Below, in pieces: positions 1-8,941 of a DNA stretch of 64,000 nt (within the stretch, counting starts at the first letter, position 1; each line of letters opens with the position of its first letter). A program made the translations under genes and the position numbers. The notes under the pieces were generated by a model. That model worked only from the letters and a program-made list of their open reading frames with translations, ran no database searches and was not told the DNA's origin. Origin of the DNA: Altererythrobacter sp. ZODW24 (GTDB taxonomy: Bacteria; Pseudomonadota; Alphaproteobacteria; Sphingomonadales; Sphingomonadaceae); the NCBI RefSeq assembly GCF_003344885.1, contig NZ_CP031155.1, forward strand, positions 2,136,001-2,200,000, given 5' to 3'.

Positions 1-669
1 GACCAGTTCTCGATTGATCCGGCATGTCCAGGCGGCGGCGTTTTCAACCCTCTTGCCGACCGGAACTTGTTTGCTTCACCGCAAGGTAACGGCATCTGCG
101 CGCCGCTGTCGTCGAAGTTCAATGTTGCCGGATCGACAACACAAACCGGTATCGAAGTCGCATTCCAGCACGACCTTTCGGCTTATGAAAGCGCGCTCGG
201 CTTTGCTTCCGGCTTCGGCTTCATCGGTAACTTCACTTACCAGAAAACCGGTGGATCGGCTGAAGCATTCCGCACCGGCCTGACGACGCGGAGCATCGAC
301 ACACGGCTTGGCTTCGCTGCCGGGTCGCTGCAAGACCGTATCTCTCTGACTAATCTGTCGAAATACGCGTATAATGCGACCTTGTTCTACGATAAGTACG
401 GGCTCAATGCCCGGATGCGCTACACGTGGCGTTCGAGCTTCCGGACAGATGACCAACTTCGCTGGAACCTCCCGCTTGTTGCAGGTTCCAGAGGTCAGTT
501 GAATACCAGCATCAACTATGACGTAACCGACAATATCAATGTCGGCATCGAGGGGATCAACCTGACCCGCGCAGACCAGAAGCTGTATTGTGTCAACAAC
601 AACGCGGTATTGTGCTTTCAGGGCCTGACTGATCGCCGGGTCACCGCCGGGGTGAGCTTCAAGTTCTAA
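1..669 (+). CDS. TonB-dependent receptor, C-terminal part (5' end outside window)
   Basis: The open frame runs from the first base of the window, so only the last ~222 residues are present. Alternating polar and aromatic beta-strand segments and the terminal strand GVSFKF, ending in phenylalanine, are typical of the last strands of an outer-membrane TonB-dependent receptor barrel. Such receptors import siderophores, vitamins or glycans using TonB energy. The plug domain and TonB box lie outside the window, so the substrate cannot be named. Two cysteines near the end (YCVNNNAVLCF) probably form a disulfide in an extracellular loop. A terminator-like hairpin follows. Confidence 0.85.
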   Translation, partial: DQFSIDPACPGGGVFNPLADRNLFASPQGNGICAPLSSKFNVAGSTTQTGIEVAFQHDLSAYESALGFASGFGFIGNFTYQKTGGSAEAFRTGLTTRSIDTRLGFAAGSLQDRISLTNLSKYAYNATLFYDKYGLNARMRYTWRSSFRTDDQLRWNLPLVAGSRGQLNTSINYDVTDNINVGIEGINLTRADQKLYCVNNNAVLCFQGLTDRRVTAGVSFKF

Positions 670-705
670 GCGTCCTACGGCACGATACTTCTTACCCAAG
701 ACGTG

Positions 706-743
706 ATGGCGGGGCGGTGTTTAGTCACCGGCCCGCCATTTTC
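706..743 (+). terminator. Rho-independent terminator after the TonB receptor
   Basis: A 14-bp stem with one mismatch (ATGGCGGGGCGGTG at 706-719 pairing with CACCGGCCCGCCAT at 726-739) is followed by TTTT. It lies 37 bases after the receptor stop codon and separates it from the thiolase-like gene at 796. Confidence 0.8.
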
Positions 744-795
744 GTTGGCGGCTTAGGTGTTGCTTGCGGGTGATTGGCACAGCATGGTCTAGCTT

Positions 796-2310
796 ATGAC
801 AATTGCTGAGAATACTCCCGTCATCATCGGTGTCGGCCAGTTCGCCGAACGTCCGGGCGATGCAGCCTACCGTGCACTTTCACATATGGATTTGGCGGGC
901 GAGGCGTTGAGTGCTGCCATTGCCGATTGCGAAGCGGGTGGGGCCGTTGCTTCGGCGATCGACACAATTGCGGCGATCCGTCAGTTTGAAATCTCGATCC
1001 CGGGTGTCGTCCCGCCGTTTGGTGCATCGGACAATCCGCCGCGCTCCATTGGTAAGCGCGTTGGCGCAGAGCCGGAACGGGCAATTCTCGAAATTGTCGG
1101 CGGGCAGGGCAATCAGAAGCTGGTTGGTGAACTGGCGCAGGATATTGCCGAAGGTCGCAATCAAATGGCTGCGATTGTTGGAGCTGAGGCGATCTCCACC
1201 GTTCTGACGCTGTCGAAGCGGGGGGAGAAGCCCGACTGGTCTGAGGAGATCGGTGGCCAGTTAGAGAACCGCGACGTGAGCCTGCGGGCTCAGTTTGACC
1301 GCCCGCTGGCGGCAAATGGCGTGCGCGATATCATTCCGCTCTACGCGATCTTCGAAAACCGGAGGCGCGCTGATTTGGGCCTCTCCTTAGAAGAATACCG
1401 GCAGAAACTGGGTGAGCTATTGGCGCCGATGAGCGAAGTAGCTGCTGGCAATCCATTCGCTGCAGCGCCGACTGCTTACACAGCTGAAGAGCTCGCCGCA
1501 GTGACCGAACGTAACCGGATCGTCGCTGAACCTTATCCAAGAAAGACCGTCGCGCGCGATCAGGTTAATCAGGGCGCGGCGATCATTATTGCCTCGGCAG
1601 CGAAGGCTCGCGAGCTGGGCATTCCCGAGGAGCGCTGGGTGCACATTCATGCGGTGACGAACACCAATGAACCGACGATCCTGTCGCGCCCCAACTTGGC
1701 AAGCAGTGGCCGGGCAGTTGCTTCGGTTGAAGCAGCTTTGTCCGCAGCGGGTATTGGCATGGATGATGTCCGCTATCTCGACCTCTATAGCTGCTTCGGG
1801 ATTGCGGTCTTTGGCATCACCGATGCTTTCGGATTGAGCACGGATGACACTCGCGGATTGACGCTGACGGGCGGCTTGCCATTCTTTGGCGGGGCGGGCA
1901 ACAATTACTCGGCCCATGCGATTGCCGAGGCTGTCCAGTGCCTGCGCGGCGACCCTGAGGCCTACGCTCTGGTGAATGCCAATGGCGGGGTGATGCATAA
2001 GAATGCAGTTGGAATTTATTCGCTGCGGCCTGCCGATTGGAGCAGCGCGCGCCGTTACCACGAAGTCACGACCGATCAGGCTGATGTGCCGGTATTGGAG
2101 AGCTTCGATGGCGAGGGAATTGTCGAGAGCTACACTCTCGTTCCAGGTCATGTCAGCGCCATTATCGGAAAGACGTCCGGCGGAGAGCGCTTTGTGGCAA
2201 CGCCCGCAGATGATGCTGCAACAGACGTGCTCAAAGATGGAGAGCCATTTGGCCGCACGGTGCAGGTCACGTCGAGCGAAAAGGGCCGTAACTATTTCAC
2301 ATTTGTCTGA
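796..2310 (+). CDS. Thiolase-like acetyl-CoA acetyltransferase family protein
   Basis: A 504-residue protein of the SCP2-thiolase-like group that is usually annotated as acetyl-CoA acetyltransferase. The N-terminus (VIIGVGQFAERP) and the segments VRYLDLYSCFGIAVFG and LPFFGGAGNNYSAHAIAEA match this family's fold. The position of the usual nucleophilic cysteine reads GGQGNQKL, without cysteine, and the usual C-terminal GHP motif reads VMHKNAVG, so classical thiolysis is doubtful. The last ~100 residues look like an appended beta-rich domain. The ATG start at 796 is the first good one. The cupin and Nmad3-like genes follow closely and are probably co-transcribed. Confidence 0.8.
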   Translation: MTIAENTPVIIGVGQFAERPGDAAYRALSHMDLAGEALSAAIADCEAGGAVASAIDTIAAIRQFEISIPGVVPPFGASDNPPRSIGKRVGAEPERAILEIVGGQGNQKLVGELAQDIAEGRNQMAAIVGAEAISTVLTLSKRGEKPDWSEEIGGQLENRDVSLRAQFDRPLAANGVRDIIPLYAIFENRRRADLGLSLEEYRQKLGELLAPMSEVAAGNPFAAAPTAYTAEELAAVTERNRIVAEPYPRKTVARDQVNQGAAIIIASAAKARELGIPEERWVHIHAVTNTNEPTILSRPNLASSGRAVASVEAALSAAGIGMDDVRYLDLYSCFGIAVFGITDAFGLSTDDTRGLTLTGGLPFFGGAGNNYSAHAIAEAVQCLRGDPEAYALVNANGGVMHKNAVGIYSLRPADWSSARRYHEVTTDQADVPVLESFDGEGIVESYTLVPGHVSAIIGKTSGGERFVATPADDAATDVLKDGEPFGRTVQVTSSEKGRNYFTFV

Positions 2311-2328
2311 GCGTTTTTGGAGCAAGCC

Positions 2329-2895
2329 ATGAAGCAACCACCACGGCGCATTGTTACCGGCCACGACGATCAGGGCCGCGCTATCTTTCAAGAGGATGGC
2401 CTGCCGCCGCGCGATGTCGCACTGGGCACAGGCGAGGCTGTCACGCGGTTCTACGAGGTCTGGAATACGCAGGAAACGCCCGCGCGGATTGATCGCGCAT
2501 CGGGTGAGCCGGCGGAGGATGGCATTGTCCTCGCCCCGCCCACAAACGGCACACGCATCAGGATCGTCGATTTCCCGCCCGAGGATGCCTCGATCACGCA
2601 GCTAAGCGCAGAAGAAGCGCGCGAGCGGTTCGCCGAAGTGGGGGCAGGGGACGCCTCGAAGCACGGCGATGAGGGCTCACCCCATCCGCTGATGCACCGC
2701 ACCGAAACGGTCGATTACGGCATCGTTATGGACGGCGAAATCACCCTGATCCTCGATACGGAAGAACGCACCGTGCGCGCGGGGGGCATCGTGATCCAGC
2801 GCGGCACCAATCACGGGTGGGCGAACCGGTCGGGCGAGGTTTGCCGGGTTGTTTTTGTGTTGATCGATGGTTCGTTTGAGGACGGTCTGGGCTGA
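2329..2895 (+). CDS. Cupin domain protein
   Basis: A 188-residue protein whose C-terminal half carries a single cupin fold: a metal-site-like segment with HPLMHRTETVDYGIVMDGEI and the second cupin motif GGIVIQRGTNHGWANRS. Such proteins bind a small acid or act as metal-dependent isomerases or dioxygenases; the sequence does not show which. I chose ATG at 2329 because GGAG at 2319-2322 sits at good spacing; an in-frame TTG at 2317 is the alternative. It follows the thiolase-like gene by 18 bases and precedes the Nmad3-like gene by 9, so the three probably form an operon. Confidence 0.75.
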   Translation: MKQPPRRIVTGHDDQGRAIFQEDGLPPRDVALGTGEAVTRFYEVWNTQETPARIDRASGEPAEDGIVLAPPTNGTRIRIVDFPPEDASITQLSAEEARERFAEVGAGDASKHGDEGSPHPLMHRTETVDYGIVMDGEITLILDTEERTVRAGGIVIQRGTNHGWANRSGEVCRVVFVLIDGSFEDGLG

Positions 2896-2904
2896 TTTGA
2901 CGTT

Positions 2905-3639
2905 ATGAAGATCATCTTCAGCCGCAAAGGCTTCGATAGCGCCGCTGGCGGCGGGGCATCGCCGATTGTTGGCGGGCAGCCTATCAGTCTGCCGATACCG
3001 TCGGGTGGCTTTTCGGCTACGACTTACGGTGATCTGGGGCTGGGTGAACTCGCAGCTACTGCAAGTCGCGGAAAGCTGGGCGCGGATGACCATTGTCACC
3101 ATGACCCGATGTTCCGCGCCGATGGAAACTGCCTGTTCGGCCAATGCAGCGCGGCTCAGACGCATCTTGAAAATCAGGGTGTTGGGCTGGGTGATGTGTT
3201 CCTGTTCTTCGGTCTCTACCGCGAGGAAGCGACTGGCGAGCCGCATCACCGGATCTTCGGATTTATGGAGGTAGCCGAAACCGTCAGCCTCACTGACTGC
3301 GATGACAGCCGCAAAGCCGAACTCGCAGAACTAGGCCACCCGCACGCGCTCGGCATGCATGCGCGCAATGATGTGATCTATGCCGGACCGGGGCAGATGG
3401 CTGAGCGCGCTTCGACGCCATTGCGGCTGACGGTGCCTGAGGGGCCGCCAAGCCTGTGGAACCGGCCTTCATGGCTCAAGCGCGGTGGTTTAAGCTATCA
3501 CGACCGCGCTGACCGCTGGATGCGTGGCGGGCGGCTCAGAAGCGTAGCGCGCGGTCAGGAATTCGTGGCTGATATCGGGCGCAGGCAGGAACCGCGCGAC
3601 TGGCTAGCTGGAATGATCGCCGAGATTACAGCGAGTTGA
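2905..3639 (+). CDS. Nmad3-type putative nucleotide modification protein
   Basis: A 244-residue protein that begins MKIIFSRKGFDSAAGGGASP and continues with SLPIPSGG, DDHCHHDP, FGQCSAAQTHLENQGVG and GDVFLFFGLYR. I recognise this pattern as the nucleotide modification associated domain 3 family (Nmad3), predicted from comparative genomics to act in modified-base systems. The HCHHDP segment could bind metal. The reaction is unknown. Here it sits in an apparent metabolic operon behind a thiolase-like protein and a cupin, with no methylase, glycosyltransferase or phage gene nearby. It converges on mmsB, overlapping it by 14 bases. Family recognition is from memory of the motif pattern. Confidence 0.65.
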   Translation: MKIIFSRKGFDSAAGGGASPIVGGQPISLPIPSGGFSATTYGDLGLGELAATASRGKLGADDHCHHDPMFRADGNCLFGQCSAAQTHLENQGVGLGDVFLFFGLYREEATGEPHHRIFGFMEVAETVSLTDCDDSRKAELAELGHPHALGMHARNDVIYAGPGQMAERASTPLRLTVPEGPPSLWNRPSWLKRGGLSYHDRADRWMRGGRLRSVARGQEFVADIGRRQEPRDWLAGMIAEITAS

Positions 3640-4492
3640 TAATCGCGGAGAAGTCCTTGGTCGCATTCTCTTCGGAAAAATCTTCGTAAAGCGCGCGGGC
3701 ATGGGCGCCCAGTGGCGTTTTGGCATCGGCGGTATGTGCCGCTTCCATAGCCAGCTTCAAATCCTTGAGCATTAGCGCCGCAGCAAAACCACCCTCATAG
3801 CCATTATCAGCGGGACTCTGCGGGCCGACGCCGGGGAGGGGGCAATAGCTCGTCATCGACCAATTCTGGCCTGAGCTAACCGAGCTGATGTCGTAAAATG
3901 TTTGTGGATCGAGGCCGAGCTTCTGCGCCATGGTGAAGGCTTCTGCCGTGCCGATCATATGGATCGCGAGCAGCATATTGTTGCAGATTTTCGCTGCTTG
4001 CCCTGCGCCGGCATCGCCCGCGTGGATCACAGCCTTGCCCATCGCTGACAGGATCGGTTCGGCGCGTTTGAACGCACTTTCCGTGCCTCCGACCATAAAC
4101 GTCAGCGTACCGCCTTGCGCCGCCGCAATGCCGCCCGATACCGGGGCGTCGACCATTTCATAGCCATGAGTTGCCGCTGTGTTGGTCACCTCGCGCGCGG
4201 TTGCGACGTCGATGGTCGAGCAGTCGAGCAGGATCGCATCGGCCGGCGCATGGCCGATCACATCGTCCGAAAATACGCGCTTCACGATCCCGCCATTGGG
4301 TAGCATCGAGACAACCGCTTCGGCGCCTTGCACTGCTTCTTTCGCGGTGGGGAAGGTCTCACAGCCCGCTTGCTTGGCTTGGCCCAGCGCCACTTCGCTC
4401 AGATCGAATGCGCGAACGGTATGGCCTGCCTGCACAAGGTTCGCGGCCATACCGCCGCCCATATTGCCAAGACCGATAAAGGCGATTTTCAT
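3626..4492 (-). CDS. mmsB: 3-hydroxyisobutyrate dehydrogenase
   Basis: A 288-residue NAD-dependent enzyme that oxidises 3-hydroxyisobutyrate to methylmalonate semialdehyde in valine degradation. The N-terminus KIAFIGLGNMGGGMAANL is the Rossmann nucleotide site. The substrate-binding segment VDAPVSGGIAAAQGGTLTFM and the catalytic lysine region GAGQAAKICNNMLL are typical of the beta-hydroxyacid dehydrogenase family. The start at 4492 overlaps the stop of the upstream small membrane protein as ATGA; an upstream in-frame ATG at 4528 would add 12 residues unlike the family. It is the last gene of the valine operon. Confidence 0.95.
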   Translation of the reverse strand: MKIAFIGLGNMGGGMAANLVQAGHTVRAFDLSEVALGQAKQAGCETFPTAKEAVQGAEAVVSMLPNGGIVKRVFSDDVIGHAPADAILLDCSTIDVATAREVTNTAATHGYEMVDAPVSGGIAAAQGGTLTFMVGGTESAFKRAEPILSAMGKAVIHAGDAGAGQAAKICNNMLLAIHMIGTAEAFTMAQKLGLDPQTFYDISSVSSGQNWSMTSYCPLPGVGPQSPADNGYEGGFAAALMLKDLKLAMEAAHTADAKTPLGAHARALYEDFSEENATKDFSAIINSL

Positions 4493-4776
4493 TTTGCTCT
4501 CCAAGCTTGAAACCGTCTTGCAACCCACGCGCCGACCAACGCCGGGACAAGGCCCAATGCGGATATTATCGCATAGAAGACTAGCGGACCGCCCGGATCG
4601 AACAAATCGGCGACCGTACCGTCAGTTACATGCAAAATGCATTGAACCAAGAAAAGGGTCGCGCACGCAATAAGCGCTGCACCGATAATATGTTGGCGGC
4701 TGAGCCATCCCACAACGGCACCGACACTGAAGAAAATCAGCGTGACGATTTCAAAGAAATAAGGCGGGAGGTGCAT
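4489..4776 (-). CDS. Small membrane protein in valine operon
   Basis: A 95-residue protein with three hydrophobic segments: FFEIVTLIFFSVGAVVGWL, IIGAALIACATLFLVQCIL and LVFYAIISALGLVPALVGAWV. It ends in a basic tail. I do not recognise the family. The ATG at 4776 comes one base after the enoyl-CoA hydratase stop, and its own stop overlaps the mmsB start (ATGA), so it is translated within the valine operon. Conserved placement would suggest a role in membrane association or transport, but nothing in the sequence shows one. Confidence 0.75.
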   Translation of the reverse strand: MHLPPYFFEIVTLIFFSVGAVVGWLSRQHIIGAALIACATLFLVQCILHVTDGTVADLFDPGGPLVFYAIISALGLVPALVGAWVARRFQAWRAK

Positions 4777-4777
4777 A

Positions 4778-5560
4778 TTACCGCCCCTTCCACTTGCCCT
4801 CACGCTTTTCGATAAACGCGGCCATGCCCTCCGCCTTGTCTTCGCTGACGGTTAGGATTTGGAACAGGCGGCGTTCGGTTACTACGCCTTGATCGAGGCC
4901 GGTTTCGAAGGCGGCATTGACCATTTCCTTGTTCACCATCGCGGCCATTGGCGGCATTCCGGCGATGGCGGTCGCGGTCTTGAGCGTTTCAGTCATCAGT
5001 TCGTCATGCGGCACGACGCGGGCAACGAGGTTCGCGCGCTCGGCTTCTTCTGCGCCCATCATCCGGCCTGTCAGGCACATTTCCATCGCCTTGGATTTGC
5101 CCACGGCGCGCGTCAGGCGTTGGCTGCCGCCCATCCCGGGAGCAACACCCAGCTTGATCTCGGGCTGGCCGAATTTCGCGGCATCCGATGCGATGATAAA
5201 GTCGGCCATCATCGCAAGTTCACACCCGCCGCCGAGCGCAAAGCCGTTCACGGCAGCGATCCATGGCTTGCGGACGGCCTTGACCAGATGGCTGGTCCAT
5301 TTGGCGAAGAAGTCCTGCAAGTAGAAATCAGCGGCTGGCTTGTCGGCCATTTCCTTGATGTCGGCACCCGCAGCAAAGGCCTTGTCGCCCGATCCTGTCA
5401 GGATCGCGCAGCGCTGGCTGTCATCCGCCTCATACTTGCCGAACGCGTCGATCAATTCGTCCAGAACCTGACTATTGAGCGCATTCAGCGCCTTGGGCCG
5501 GTTGAGCGTGACGATGGTGACAGCGCCCTTGGTTTCGGTGGTGATCGTTTCGTAGCTCAT
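4778..5560 (-). CDS. Enoyl-CoA hydratase
   Basis: A 260-residue crotonase-fold enzyme that hydrates 2-enoyl-CoA; in this operon it is most likely the methacrylyl-CoA hydratase step. The segment [12 protein letters not shown] forms the first oxyanion loop and [21 protein letters not shown] the second. The catalytic glutamates of short-chain hydratases fall in GGCELA and in [20 protein letters not shown] chose ATG at 5560, which overlaps the upstream stop as ATGA and gives the family N-terminus MSYETI; ATG at 5572 is possible. Confidence 0.93.
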   Translation of the reverse strand: MSYETITTETKGAVTIVTLNRPKALNALNSQVLDELIDAFGKYEADDSQRCAILTGSGDKAFAAGADIKEMADKPAADFYLQDFFAKWTSHLVKAVRKPWIAAVNGFALGGGCELAMMADFIIASDAAKFGQPEIKLGVAPGMGGSQRLTRAVGKSKAMEMCLTGRMMGAEEAERANLVARVVPHDELMTETLKTATAIAGMPPMAAMVNKEMVNAAFETGLDQGVVTERRLFQILTVSEDKAEGMAAFIEKREGKWKGR

Positions 5561-6603
5561 AGGGGATTCCATTCTTCATCTGCGGGCAGCGGCGCGAAGA
5601 TCGCGTCCAGCAATTCGTCACTGACATCTTCGGGTAGTCTCGGGTTCCACTTGGGATCATGGGTCTTGTCGACGATCACCGCCCGCACGCCCTCGGCAAA
5701 GTCGGGACGGACCAGCACGCGGCTGGCGATCCGGTATTCCATCCGCATGTTGTCGGCAAAATCGGTCAGTTTGGCACTTTCGGCGAGTTGGCGCAGCGCA
5801 ACCTTACAGGTTTGCGGGCTCTTGGTGCCCAACGTATCGCGTTCCTTCACCGCCCAATCGCTTTCCCCTGCGTCGAGCGAAGCAATGATATCTTCCAGCC
5901 GATCTGCAGCGAAATGTTTGACGATCTTATCGGCATTCTGCTCGATCCGGGCTTCTGGCGGAGAGCCGGCTGGTTCGGACAAAATACCTGAAATCCGGCT
6001 AGGGTCGGCAATGATGCGCGCCTTCGCATCTTCCAGCATTTCGCTGGGCAAGTAATGCGTTGCGATCCCGGCCCACAGACATTCCGCCCCGTCGAGCCGC
6101 GCGCCTGTGAGTGCGAGGAATTGGCCCAGCCTGCCGCCGAGCCGCGACAAATGCCAACCGCCGCCAACGTCTGGAAACAGGCCAATGCCCGTTTCAGGCA
6201 TGGCAAAGCGCGTGTTTTCCGTAGCAACGCGGAACTTGGCAGGCATCGCAATGCCTACGCCGCCGCCCATGGTGATGCCGTCCATGAACGCCACAATGGG
6301 CTTCGCGTAAGTCATCATCTGATGGTTGAGCTGATACTCGTCATGGAAGAACTCGCGCCCGGTCTTGCCGCCATCTTCCAGCGCCGACTTGCGCAGCAGA
6401 TTGATATCGCCGCCCGCACAAAACCCGCGTCCCTCTGCATGGTCGAGGATCACTGCCTCAACGGCGTCGTCATTTGCCCATTTGGTCAGCGCGGCGCTGA
6501 TCGCATGACACATGTCTAGCGTCAGCGCGTGAAGCGCCTTGGGCCGGTTCAGCGAGATATGACCCACCTTGTCGTGGGTGTGAATGTGAACTTGGTCGGT
6601 CAA
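5557..6603 (-). CDS. 3-hydroxyisobutyryl-CoA hydrolase
   Basis: A 348-residue crotonase-superfamily thioesterase, longer than hydratases and matching the HIBCH family. The segments [13 protein letters not shown] and [20 protein letters not shown] form the CoA and oxyanion pockets, and [23 protein letters not shown] is characteristic of 3-hydroxyisobutyryl-CoA hydrolases. It releases 3-hydroxyisobutyrate from its CoA ester, the step before mmsB. The last codons overlap the start of the hydratase gene. The acyl-CoA dehydrogenase lies 22 bases upstream. Confidence 0.92.
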   Translation of the reverse strand: MTDQVHIHTHDKVGHISLNRPKALHALTLDMCHAISAALTKWANDDAVEAVILDHAEGRGFCAGGDINLLRKSALEDGGKTGREFFHDEYQLNHQMMTYAKPIVAFMDGITMGGGVGIAMPAKFRVATENTRFAMPETGIGLFPDVGGGWHLSRLGGRLGQFLALTGARLDGAECLWAGIATHYLPSEMLEDAKARIIADPSRISGILSEPAGSPPEARIEQNADKIVKHFAADRLEDIIASLDAGESDWAVKERDTLGTKSPQTCKVALRQLAESAKLTDFADNMRMEYRIASRVLVRPDFAEGVRAVIVDKTHDPKWNPRLPEDVSDELLDAIFAPLPADEEWNPL

Positions 6604-6625
6604 ATCAAATGTCTTTCGTTGGCCA

Positions 6626-7771
6626 TTACTGGCGCAGCAAATCGCGGCCCACGATCATGCGCATGACCTGATTGGTGCCTTCGAGGATGGAATGGACCCG
6701 CAGGTCACGCCAAAAGCGTTCGATGGGGTAATCCTTGAGATAGCCGTAGCCGCCGAACAGCTGCAGCGCATCGTTGACGATCTTGCTGCCACTGTCGGTC
6801 GCTAGGCGCTTGGCCATCGCAGAGAAGCGTGATTTGTCCGGCGAATTGGCAGTAACCTTGGCAGCGGCCAGGTAGAGTAGCGCGCGGGCTGCCTCCAAAT
6901 CGGTGGCCATGTCGGCCAGCATAAATTGGGTATTCTGGAAGTCCGACACGGGCTTGCCGAATTGCTGGCGTTCCTTGGTGTAGGCCACCGCCTCGTCCAA
7001 GCAGCGCTGCGCTCCGCCCAATGAGCAGGCACCGATATTCAACCGTCCGCCGTCGAGGCCCATCATGGCGAAGCGGAAACCGTCACCCTCTGCGCCAACG
7101 CGGTTGGCGACCGGTACGCGGGCGTCTTCAAAGATGACTTGCGCTGTGGGGCTGGCGTTCCAGCCGAGCTTCTTCTCAGGCGCGCCGAAGCTGACGCCGG
7201 GCGTGTCCTTATCGACCACGAGGCACGAAATCCCCTTCGCGCCGTCTTCGCCCGTACGCACCATGGTGACATAGATGTCATTCACGCCGCTGCCGGAAAT
7301 GAACTGCTTCGTGCCGTTGACGATGTAATGGTCGCCATCCAGCTTTGCGGTCGTCTTGAGCGCCGCTGCGTCCGATCCGCTGCCCGGTTCGGTCAAGCAA
7401 TAGGACGCGATTTTGTCCATGCTGATGAGGTCTGGAAGGTAGCGGTTCTTGATCTCGTCTCCGCCGAAACGGTCGATCATCCACGCCGACATATTGTGGA
7501 TCGAGATAAAGGCGCTGGTGGCGGGGCAGCCGTAAGCCATCGCCTCCATAATCAGCGCAGCCTCCAAGCGGCCAAGGCCGATGCCTCCAGATTCCTCGGA
7601 CACATAGATCGCGCCAAAGCCGAGTTCGGCAGTGCGCTTGATCACATCAACGGGAAAGTGCTTCTGCTCGTCCCAATCGCCCGCATGCGGAGTGATATTA
7701 TCGGCCGTGAACCGCTGCGCCATTTCCTGGATCGCAAGCTGGTCGTCGGTAAGTTGAAACTGGTCTGTCAT
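6626..7771 (-). CDS. Acyl-CoA dehydrogenase, probably isobutyryl-CoA dehydrogenase
   Basis: A 381-residue FAD enzyme with the full acyl-CoA dehydrogenase layout: helical N-terminus, CLTEPGSGSDAAALKT FAD-binding segment, middle beta domain and the C-terminal signature LQLFGGYGYLKDYPIERFWRD. The catalytic glutamate lies in the segment HSILEGTNQVMRMI near the C-terminus, as in short- and branched-chain enzymes. Being next to the hydratase, hydrolase and mmsA/mmsB genes, it is probably the isobutyryl-CoA dehydrogenase of valine breakdown; the substrate is inferred from context. Confidence 0.92.
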   Translation of the reverse strand: MTDQFQLTDDQLAIQEMAQRFTADNITPHAGDWDEQKHFPVDVIKRTAELGFGAIYVSEESGGIGLGRLEAALIMEAMAYGCPATSAFISIHNMSAWMIDRFGGDEIKNRYLPDLISMDKIASYCLTEPGSGSDAAALKTTAKLDGDHYIVNGTKQFISGSGVNDIYVTMVRTGEDGAKGISCLVVDKDTPGVSFGAPEKKLGWNASPTAQVIFEDARVPVANRVGAEGDGFRFAMMGLDGGRLNIGACSLGGAQRCLDEAVAYTKERQQFGKPVSDFQNTQFMLADMATDLEAARALLYLAAAKVTANSPDKSRFSAMAKRLATDSGSKIVNDALQLFGGYGYLKDYPIERFWRDLRVHSILEGTNQVMRMIVGRDLLRQ

Positions 7772-7826
7772 GCGGGGCCTTTACCACCTGTAACGCCGGA
7801 ATTACCACTCCAGCGCGGGTTCAAAA

Positions 7827-8339
7827 TCAAATTGTTTCGCAAGCGTCACCAGCCGCGATTGCTGCGACGGCGTCATATGCTTCCTGTGTCGGGGCAAGCC
7901 GCCGGATCAGGATGACGCCGCGAGTAGTGGGTGAAACAGCCGATCCTTCAGGCGGTTCCGCGCTACCGGGAGGAAGAAGGATGGTTTCACGCGTTTCACC
8001 TTCGCCGCGCAAGGTCAGGAAATTGTTGGTATTCGCGTCGAAGAACGACAGCGAGGCATAGTCCGGCGTGGCGGCCATGCGAACCTTGATCCCGTCGGGT
8101 GCTTCATCGAAATCGAAGCGGCAGGCGGAATAGGCAAGGTCGGGCGACGGGCGGACTACGCTCTGTGTCTCAGGCGTCATACGCTCCGCAAGCTGGAAGC
8201 CGTGCAGTGGAATGCCGCGCTGTTCCAGCATCACCAATGCGCGGTCCATGATGAAGGAAGGCGCTTGTTGGAGCACAAGGAAGTGACCGGCGAGCGCGGC
8301 AATGACTGCTAAAGCGAGAGGACCGAGGAGGCGCTTCAT
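7827..8339 (-). CDS. DUF1254-type membrane-anchored protein
   Basis: A 170-residue protein with one N-terminal hydrophobic segment (LLGPLALAVIAALAGHFLVL) and an exported domain containing PSPDLAYSACRFDF and DYASLSFFDANTNNFLTL, which I recognise as DUF1254-like. In many bacteria DUF1254 and DUF1214 are fused in one protein; here they are two consecutive genes whose ends overlap as ATGA at 8336-8339. No catalytic function is established from the sequence. It is downstream of the DUF1214 gene and 55 bases before the acyl-CoA dehydrogenase start. Confidence 0.75.
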   Translation of the reverse strand: MKRLLGPLALAVIAALAGHFLVLQQAPSFIMDRALVMLEQRGIPLHGFQLAERMTPETQSVVRPSPDLAYSACRFDFDEAPDGIKVRMAATPDYASLSFFDANTNNFLTLRGEGETRETILLPPGSAEPPEGSAVSPTTRGVILIRRLAPTQEAYDAVAAIAAGDACETI

Positions 8340-8938
8340 GCCTTGTCCTCCCAGCAGCTAAGGTACTCGATCGAAGGTGCGTCGATCATCCCCTCGGGAT
8401 CGGTAAGGACGCCGTCATCAGGAACATAAAGCCTGAGCGTCAGGTCGAAATCGCCCGCTGCCTTGCTGGAAATCCAGTTGGAGCCATCCTCGGGCTTCGA
8501 CTTGGCAATGATCGCGGACCATTCGCCTTCGCCAGCGCGCGTGGCATCGAAACTGAGCGCCTGACCGGTGTTATCGGGTAGGAAGTTTTCATCATTGTAG
8601 AGCGTAACCGACCACCAACGCGCGGGCAGCGTGCCGCCCGAAATCCGGTATGTGCAGTCTTCCTGTAAGGGCTTCCCGGCATCGTCGGTTGAGCGGGTGA
8701 AATAAACCGTTTCGGTATTGGCCAGCGCGAGCAATCCGTGCCTCGCAATCCGCGCACGGAAATAGGCATCGGCATCAGCTGAGCCCATGGTGAAATCGCC
8801 GAACCAGCCGTTAAGCTCAATATCCCCGCCAGTGCGCCGGTCGGTGGGCAGCAGGCCCGCCATCGCCATGGCCGAGACACCGCCGATCGCGAGGCCGACT
8901 AAGCCCGAAAGCAAATAGGTGATTGCACGTTTCGCCAA
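8336..8938 (-). CDS. DUF1214-type membrane-anchored protein
   Basis: A 200-residue protein with an N-terminal membrane segment (YLLSGLVGLAIGGVSAMAMAGLL) followed by a beta-rich domain with ETVYFTRSTDDAGKPL, GTLPARWWSVTLYNDENFLPDN and DFDLTLRLYVPDDG, matching DUF1214. It probably works with the overlapping DUF1254 gene. The start ATG at 8938 lies just 3 bases after the polysaccharide deacetylase stop, so the pair is part of the same transcript. The function is unknown. Confidence 0.8.
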   Translation of the reverse strand: MAKRAITYLLSGLVGLAIGGVSAMAMAGLLPTDRRTGGDIELNGWFGDFTMGSADADAYFRARIARHGLLALANTETVYFTRSTDDAGKPLQEDCTYRISGGTLPARWWSVTLYNDENFLPDNTGQALSFDATRAGEGEWSAIIAKSKPEDGSNWISSKAAGDFDLTLRLYVPDDGVLTDPEGMIDAPSIEYLSCWEDKA

Positions 8939-8941
8939 AGT

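Noticed and set aside
4859-6055. Long open frame on the plus strand opposite the hydratase and hydrolase genes
   Set aside because: The minus-strand genes are clear crotonase-family members; the opposite frame shows no domain.
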